Positions 58,420 to 64,000 of a stretch of 64,000 bases of DNA are shown piece after piece. A program made the translations under genes and the position numbers. The stretch is from Mesostigma viride (taxonomy: Eukaryota; Streptophyta; Mesostigmatophyceae; Mesostigmatales; Mesostigmataceae). The DNA is taken from the NCBI GenBank assembly GCA_009746045.1, contig RPFO01000131.1:1-64000 (forward strand), written 5' to 3'. Every line of letters begins with the position of its first letter. Within the stretch, counting starts at the first letter, position 1. The notes under the pieces were generated by a model. It saw only the letters and a list, made by a program, of their open reading frames with translations. It did no database searches and was not told the origin of the DNA.

Positions 58420-61400
58420 CTGCGACAAGGACAAGGGCGAACGCGGGCGTGGCAGGATGGCATCATTTGCACGGTTGGAGAGCAGACCGATTTGTGACGA
58501 ACAGGGCAAAAGCGAATCTCCTGCAATATTTGTACACTTTCTTGCTCACCCAGCTATGCCTGCAAGAAGCCCTGCCCGCTTCCACCACTAGGTTGCTTCT
58601 ACCAAGAGTAAAGGAGCAAGTGCGTTGTTGCTGGACTTGCACAGAGAATCCCGAACACCAGCAGGCGTCAGCCATGGCTTTGCTAAACACACGCAAACCT
58701 GGAGTCTGGAGTTCGGGCCAATCCACAAAACGATGACTTGCGCACGCCATACCGCCCTGTCTGTTCGCAAAACTTCAAGGCCGATGCCCCCCCCTTGCTC
58801 CACAAATGCAACAGCATGAACGCACTCACTTCATGTCTTGAGCACCCCGAACTCCCCACCCACGCGCCCACGCACGCCCTCGTACAGCCAGTCGCGCTAC
58901 TTTCCTGCGGGGACATGTGCCCGTCCACGCACTACACCACATGGGCGTGCGCTCACACCCGCGCGGCTGGCCCCACCTGGTCGCACGCCTGCAGCGCAAA
59001 CAGCACCGCGTAGAAACCGGACATGGGTTTCTCGCCTGAAAAGCATCCAAACTCGTGCAGCTCCAGCTCATCCTGCGCGGTACCCGGGGGACATAGGACA
59101 CAGGTAGCGGATGAGCTCAGCGCAGCAGCAGTGTCCGCAAGCTCGCAACACCACGGGGGATTAGCCGCTGGAACACGTTCCACAAGTCACACGAGGCCGC
59201 GTCGCAAGCAGGTAGAGAGCATGGCTTGATGCAGCCATGGCATGATGTGCTGCTTCCCTGAGCGGTGTGGAGAGGCATTGCGTCATCTACAGTATTTCAG
59301 GCGCGCGGCCTGTGTGCGAGCATGCTGGCTATTTCTTTCGTGCATCCTATTGGCACACCCATGCAAAAACCGTGGGCACCCGCCCGCTGCCTAGTGGTAT
59401 GCGCTAGGGCCCGTGAAGGTGACCTGCTGGCTGCTGGCACCGGGGGTCAACGGAGTGAAACGCAGAGCACCCTTCCCCCGGCCCCTCGGTGGTAGACCCA
59501 CAAATGTCAAACAGGGTGCTCTGCGTGATAACGTCCAGGCCCTCTCTCCCACCGTCACGCCCCCCGCTGCAGCCAACATGCAGCTGAGCCACTTGGAACA
59601 ACAGGCAGCCGCACACAACCTGCTACCGTGGGTGCGTCGCATGGCACCCACCCGCAATAGCAACGTGCAGGTGCCGAGCGCCAGCTGGCAGCACAGGACC
59701 CAAGCATCCAAATGTGCCCGGAAAAAACCAGAGAGCAACAAGGGCGACCGTACACCCTGAACAAGCCATACTGTTCCAAACCTATTATGCAGAAGTGCCA
59801 TGATTCGCAGCAAGCATACGTGCTACCCTGGAATGCAGCGCCCTTCTCTCCCCGCCCCCAGCTGCGCCCTCCAATTCCTCCACCCCTCTTTTCCCCCCAG
59901 CCCCCCCCCCCCCCCCCCCCCCTGCCCGCCCCCTCCTCCCTCCCTTCCACCCCCCCTACCCCCACCTGCAGCGCGTCGTAGATGCGGTGCGCGTGCACAA
60001 AGAAGGCGGGTGAGAAGAGCAGAGCGTCCACCACAGGGAAGTGCTGCCGGATGGCCACGTATGCCTCACGCAGCTTCAACGGTTCAAACATGACAAACAC
60101 GGCCAGCGGGTCGCGCCACAGCCACTCCTTGCTGGGCGCACCGCCGGTCGCGCTGCCCTCGCCGTCGCGCGCCAACGCATGCGCAAACTTGGCGTTGAGC
60201 GATTCAAACGTGGTCTTGGCCCCCACGTGACGCTCAAACCCGTGCGTGGGCGCCTGGTTGAAGCGGTACACCATCTCGTGGCCGTCGATGGCGGGCCCCA
60301 GCTCGGCAAAGCGCAGCGACCCGGAGTTGCCCACCACCGCGCAGGTGGCGAAGCGCGAGACCGGGCAGTCGGCTGGCAGTACCTGCTCCATCTCCTGCGG
60401 CACGTCGTACACCTCGCGGCTCTTGGTGATGTCTGACCAGAACTCGGCACGCCCACCGTCGCCGAAGGGGGTCACGTCCTGCGCGGTCAGGAACAGGCAC
60501 GAGGGAGGCGCGCCGGGCCCCACGTCACCGTCCCCCCCTGCCAAGGACGCACCCATGCTCAGGTCCAGCTTGCTCATCATCTCCTCCGCAAAGATGTCCA
60601 GACGGTCTGGCCACAGGGGCACGGTAGGGGTGCAGAGGCAAGCATTTCCCCCCCAGAGGCTCAGGCAGAACGTGAGGATCAGCGGCACGTGGCGTTGCGC
60701 CAGCCCAGTACAAGTGAGGGCCTCATCAAAGGCAGCCAAGACCAGAAGGGGAGCACGTACGGATGCCACTCACTCCGGTTCGTGCCAGCACGGAACAACA
60801 CTGAACCTATGTACCCCAAACGCCATGATCCATGGCCCGTCACAACCCAGGGGAATGCACATGACAGTCTTACCGCCTGACAGCCATGGGCAGAGCCTGA
60901 AGCCACGTCAGCATTCTGGATTGCTGCAGCTAGACTAGCACAGCTGCAAGCGTTTGCTGGTCTACAAAACATGACAGAATCGCCTTTTTCCACCTGCAAA
61001 AATGCCATGCGAGTGCGTCCGAGAAAGGGACATCGCGGCAATGTCGTGCAGCGGGGAGCCCCAAGCTCTGAGAAAAATGGATCTGGGTGAATTTTGTGCC
61101 GCGGATTGAAACAAACCGGTACCGGGCGTGCCGCGTGCAACCCTGGTGGACGCAGGTACAGACGGGAGCTGGGGATCCACTTGGTGCACAGTCAGCGGGC
61201 CACAGGGCGTGTAGGGGACTAAGCTGGTACCTTCCTGCCGATGGCTGGCCAAGGGGCGCGTAGGGGAAGCGTTCCACCCTACAACGAAGCATGCAACGTG
61301 CTACCTTCCTGCCGATGGCTGGCCAAGGGGCACGTAGGGGAAGCGCTCCACCCTATAACGAAGCATGCAACTTGCTACCTTCCAACCGATGGCTGGCCAA

Positions 61401-62759
61401 GGGGTGCGTAGGGGAAGCGCTCCACCCTATAACGAAGCATGCAACGTGCTACCTTCCTGCCGATGGCTGGCCAAGGGGCGCGTAGGGGAAGCGTTCCACC
61501 CTATAACGAAGCATGCAACGTGCTACCTTCCAACCGATGGCTGGCCAAGGGGTGCGTAGGGGAAGCGTTCCACCCTATAACGAAGCATGCAACTTGCTAC
61601 CTTCCTGCCGATGGCTGGCCAAGGGGCGCGTAGGGGAAGCGTTCCACCCTATAACGAAGCATGCAACTTGCTACCTTCCAACCGATGGCTGGCCAAGGGG
61701 CGCGTAGGGGAAGCGTTCCACCCTATAACGAAGCATGCAACTTGCTACCTTCCTGCCGATGGCTGGCCAAGGGGCGCGTAGGGGAAGCGTTCCACCCTAT
61801 AACGAAGCATGCAACGTGCTACCTTCCTGCCGATGGCTGGCCAAGGGGCGCGTAGGGGAAGCGTTCCACCCTATAACGAAGCATGCAACGTGCTACCTTC
61901 CAACCGATGGCTGGCCAAGGGGCGCGTAGGGGAAGCGCTCCACCCTATAACGAAGCATGCAACTTGCTACCTTCCTGCCGATGGCTGGCCAAGGGGCACG
62001 CAAGTAAACAATGAAGACAATGACAAGACTATTTCGTGTTGGGCATGGTGAGGACGGAAAGCAAGCTGGGTGCTGGCAAGGAGGCAGGCAGGCACGTGCA
62101 GGCAAGCAGGCAGGCAGGCTGGTGAATGGCTGGGTGGTGTGTAGCCAGGCGACACATGCTTCGTGGTCAGCCACATACCGCAGAGGCACGCATCATGCCA
62201 TGGTGGCCTGCCATTAGTGCCATATCTCCCTGTGGGTCCACAACCCCTTTGGCTCCTAGTAAGCCAGCACATGCCTTCCCACACATTGCCCGCGCCACAT
62301 GTTGCACCCATGTCATGCGCACAGCCTGCTGCTGGCCCGCCGGGTTCGCACTCTTAAGGTTTGTACCGGGCCAGCCCCGCCCTACACGCTGGGCCTACGC
62401 CAAACGGAGTGGAGCATGAAGCCACCCATACGAGCAGGTGCCACGCGCTCACCTCCTCTCCTGATGGCACGCGCCTTGTGCTGATGGCTCACTAGAAGAG
62501 TGGCATCTGGGAAAGGAGCTGCCAGGTAAGGTGGCTAAGCAAGCTCTAACGCTGGGTTGCTAACAGTGATGTGCATCCTGCACGCTTGCTTGAGGGCAAA
62601 CATGCTTGGGGAATCATCCCCTATAGCGTGGGTGGCGGTGCCCCCAACAGGGTCTTCCGTCCGTACCCAGGGAGCAGTCGGGCCCGCCGAACTGGGGGTC
62701 GCACTTGCAGACGTGGGCGATGCATTCGCCGCGGTCGGAGCAGTTGCGCGGGCAAACAT
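57733..62759 (-). CDS. Gene B: EGF-like domain plus GT29 sialyltransferase-like protein (5'-partial)
   Basis: Four exons on the - strand: 62667-62759 (EGF-like), 59966-60606 (sialyl motif L), 58977-59072 (motif S) and 57733-58419 (motif III, VS-like, tail, stop TAA). Phases match at each junction, and the 1,517 nt give two carried-over bases plus 505 codons including the stop. GT29 enzymes move sialic acid or a related nonulosonic acid from a CMP-sugar to glycans in the Golgi; the true donor in algae is not settled. The signal anchor and any first exons are not seen and may lie past the right edge. Further phase-1 EGF exons could exist in the repeat-filled intron. The gene converges on gene A, with retroelement remnants between. 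Confidence 0.78.
58977..59072 (-). CDS. Gene B exon: sialyl motif S
   Basis: Acceptor CCGCGCAG, donor GTGGGG, phase 0 on both sides, 32 codons. GEKPMSGFYAVLFALQACDQ matches motif S (P-S/T-S/T-G-x2-A-V-x-F-A-L-x2-C-D). The second Cys of the conserved L-S disulfide is present. Met replaces the Ser or Thr after Pro. Confidence 0.87.
59901..59922. repeat. Poly-C run of 22
   Basis: A homopolymer inside a longer pyrimidine-rich stretch (about 59850-59965) in the gene B intron 59073-59965. On the - strand it is a G-run just downstream of the donor. Confidence 0.95.
59966..60606 (-). CDS. Gene B exon: sialyl motif L
   Basis: Acceptor GGCCAG, donor GTGGGG, phase 1 in and phase 0 out. It codes RLDIFAEEMMSKLDLSMG, then CAVVGNSGSLRFAELGPAID and GHEMVYRFNQAPTHGFERHV, continuing GAKTTFESLN. 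This is a near-complete motif L (C-AVVGNSG-L-----G--ID-H--V-R-NQAPT-GFE--VG--TT). The stretch before it (LFLTAQDVTPFGDG) is not recognised. The exon end IYDALQ joins the next exon in phase 0. Confidence 0.9.
61215..61998. repeat. 74-bp minisatellite (about 10-11 units)
   Basis: Units of GAAGCATGCAACGTGCTACC plus TTCCTGCCGATGGCTGGCCA plus AGGGGCGCGTAGGGGAAGCG plus TTCCACCCTATAAC. Two alternating variants, TTCCTGCCG and TTCCAACCG, mark the units. It lies in the gene B intron between the EGF and motif L exons. Confidence 0.96.
62667..62759 (-). CDS. Gene B exon: EGF-like domain
   Basis: Acceptor CCCCTGCAG, donor GTACGG, phase 1 on both sides, 30 full codons. VCPRNCSDRGECIAHVCKCD and then PQFGGPDCSL give six Cys in EGF spacing with the typical C-SDRGEC and C-C-D--FGGPDC pieces. 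Single-exon EGF modules of phase 1-1 are easily gained or lost. EGF-like modules joined to glycosyltransferases are known in green algae and plants. Confidence 0.85.
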
Positions 62760-62935
62760 CTGCAGGGGGGCGCAGGCAAGGCAGGTGGCAGGCGTGGTGA
62801 TATGAACCCCTCCTACCAAGACTTATGATCCACCAATGCAGCAACATTCCACATGGCAGAGCAGGCATGCCGGCCAGTGCGCACATGGACGCACTCTGCC
62901 CGGATCATTTTCCATTTTCCATGACCGCAGCGTAT

Positions 62936-63780
62936 GCGATCACGCGCTCGAAAAACCACGTTCCACCACAACACCAGCAGCGCATGCGATCACGCGCTAA
63001 CAAAACCACGTTCCACCACAACACCAGCAGCGTATGCGATCACGCGCTAACAAAACCACGTTCCACCACAACACCAGCAGCGTATGCGATCACGCGCTAA
63101 CAAAACCACGTTCCACCACAACACCAGCAGCGTATGCGAGCACGCGCTAACAAAACCACGTTCCACAACAACACCAGCAGCGTATGCGATCACGCGCTAA
63201 CAAAACCACGTTCCACCACAACACCAGCAGCGTATGCGATCACGCGCTAACAAAACCACGTTCCACCACAACACCAGCAGCGTATGCGATCACGCGCTAA
63301 CAAAACCACGTTCCACCACAACACCAGCAGCGTATGCGAGCACGCGCTAACAAAACCACGTTCCACCACAACACCAGCAGCGTATGCGAGCACGCGCTAA
63401 CAAAACCACGTTCCACAACACCAGCAGCGTATGCGATCACGCGCTAACAAAACCACGTTCCACAACAACACCAGCAGCGTATGCGAGCACGCGCTAACAA
63501 AACCACGTTCCACAACACCAGCAGCGTATGCAATCACGCGCTAACAAAACCACGTTCCACAACACCAGCAGCGTATGCGATCACGCGCTAACAAAACCAC
63601 GTTCCACAACAACACCAGCAGCGTATGCGATCACGCGCTAACAAAACCACGTTCCACCACAACACCAGCAGCGTATGCAATCACGCGCTAACAAAACCAC
63701 GTTCCACAACACCAGCAGCGTATGCGATCACGCGCTAACAAAACCACGTTCCACAACAACACCAGCAGCGCATGCGAGCA
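62936..63780. repeat. 50-bp minisatellite (about 17 units)
   Basis: Units of GCGTATGCGATCACGCGCTA plus ACAAAACCACGTTCCACCAC plus AACACCAGCA. Some units are 47 bp, lacking one of the CAA triplets, and GAGC replaces GATC in several. It lies upstream (on the - strand) of the EGF exon, probably in an intron or 5' flank of gene B. Confidence 0.96.
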
Positions 63781-64000
63781 GGCGATGGCTGCCTCAAGCG
63801 GCTGACTCCACAACCCACCATTTCCTGCATGCCTGTCATGATGCAGGCGCGGACACACCAAGATCACGATGGCAGACGTCCGCGAAACAGCAGGTGGGGC
63901 ATGGCATATGAGGGCATGATACTTCACACACCATGGCAATACATGCTGGGTAGTGTGATGAGGGCCAGGGAGGAGAACCACGCAAATGTTGTCGCCTGGA
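63781..64000. other. Right edge, no exon recognised
   Basis: Unique sequence after the 50-bp array. The - strand frame 63688-63981 has no signal peptide or domain that would identify the start of gene B. Confidence 0.35.

Noticed and set aside
59555-59965. Continuation of the GT29 motif L exon into the Gly-rich open frame
   Set aside because: The donor at 59964-59965 joins the motif S exon in phase. The open frame beyond it is the G-rich intron strand with no family match.
61291-62051. Series of 64-residue frames every 74 bp
   Set aside because: Each is a shadow of the 74-bp repeat with a stop after less than three units.

Overview
The window reads as nuclear DNA of a eukaryote with spliceosomal introns, most likely a prasinophyte-type green alga. 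That assignment is an inference from plant-type leucine-rich repeats, a GT29 sialyltransferase-like gene carrying an EGF-like exon, and minisatellite-filled introns; no ribosomal or organellar marker is present to confirm it. Two host genes can be supported, and they converge. Gene A runs on the + strand from the left part of the window to about 46.5 kb. Gene B runs on the - strand from about 62.8 kb, or beyond the right edge, down to 57.7 kb.

Gene A is the most interesting object. Thirteen exons of exactly 72 nt, each coding one 24-residue leucine-rich repeat with phase-2 junctions, are followed by an LRR cap exon, a Cys-rich exon and a large exon with a Pro-rich stalk and an ectodomain. A beta-rich (bacterial-Ig-like) segment, about nine membrane segments resembling the fungal TRP/Pkd2-like channel family, and a long Ser/Gly-rich tail complete it. 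The 26 proposed exons (13 LRR exons plus 13 others) keep one open frame through all junctions, giving 1,939 residues plus a stop. The 5' end is not seen and may lie left of the window.

From about 1.6 to 27.6 kb the LRR exons occur as six A-B pairs inside a tandemly duplicated block, so the introns were copied with the exons. Later events separate the copies: 43-bp, 44/50-bp, 52-bp, 75-bp and 128-bp tandem arrays, an interspersed repeat of about 740 bp (R1), and a 2.8-kb insertion holding a Copia-type reverse transcriptase/RNase H remnant between inverted arms. From 28.7 to 46.2 kb the introns hold paired foldback elements, a 118-bp array, simple repeats (GACC, CA, CCAT) and a 36-38-bp array.

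The stretch from about 46.5 to 57.4 kb lies between the two genes. It is a graveyard of non-LTR retrotransposons: 3' LINE fragments, a decayed + strand reverse transcriptase, a 187-bp foldback element, and a - strand L1-like element with ORF1 and ORF2 remnants. Gene B follows: EGF-like exon, exon with sialyl motif L, exon with motif S, and a last exon with motif III, a VS-like motif and an acidic tail. Its introns hold a 74-bp and a 50-bp array.

All exon borders come from GT-AG signals, frame and phase continuity read by eye; no transcript or database evidence was available.
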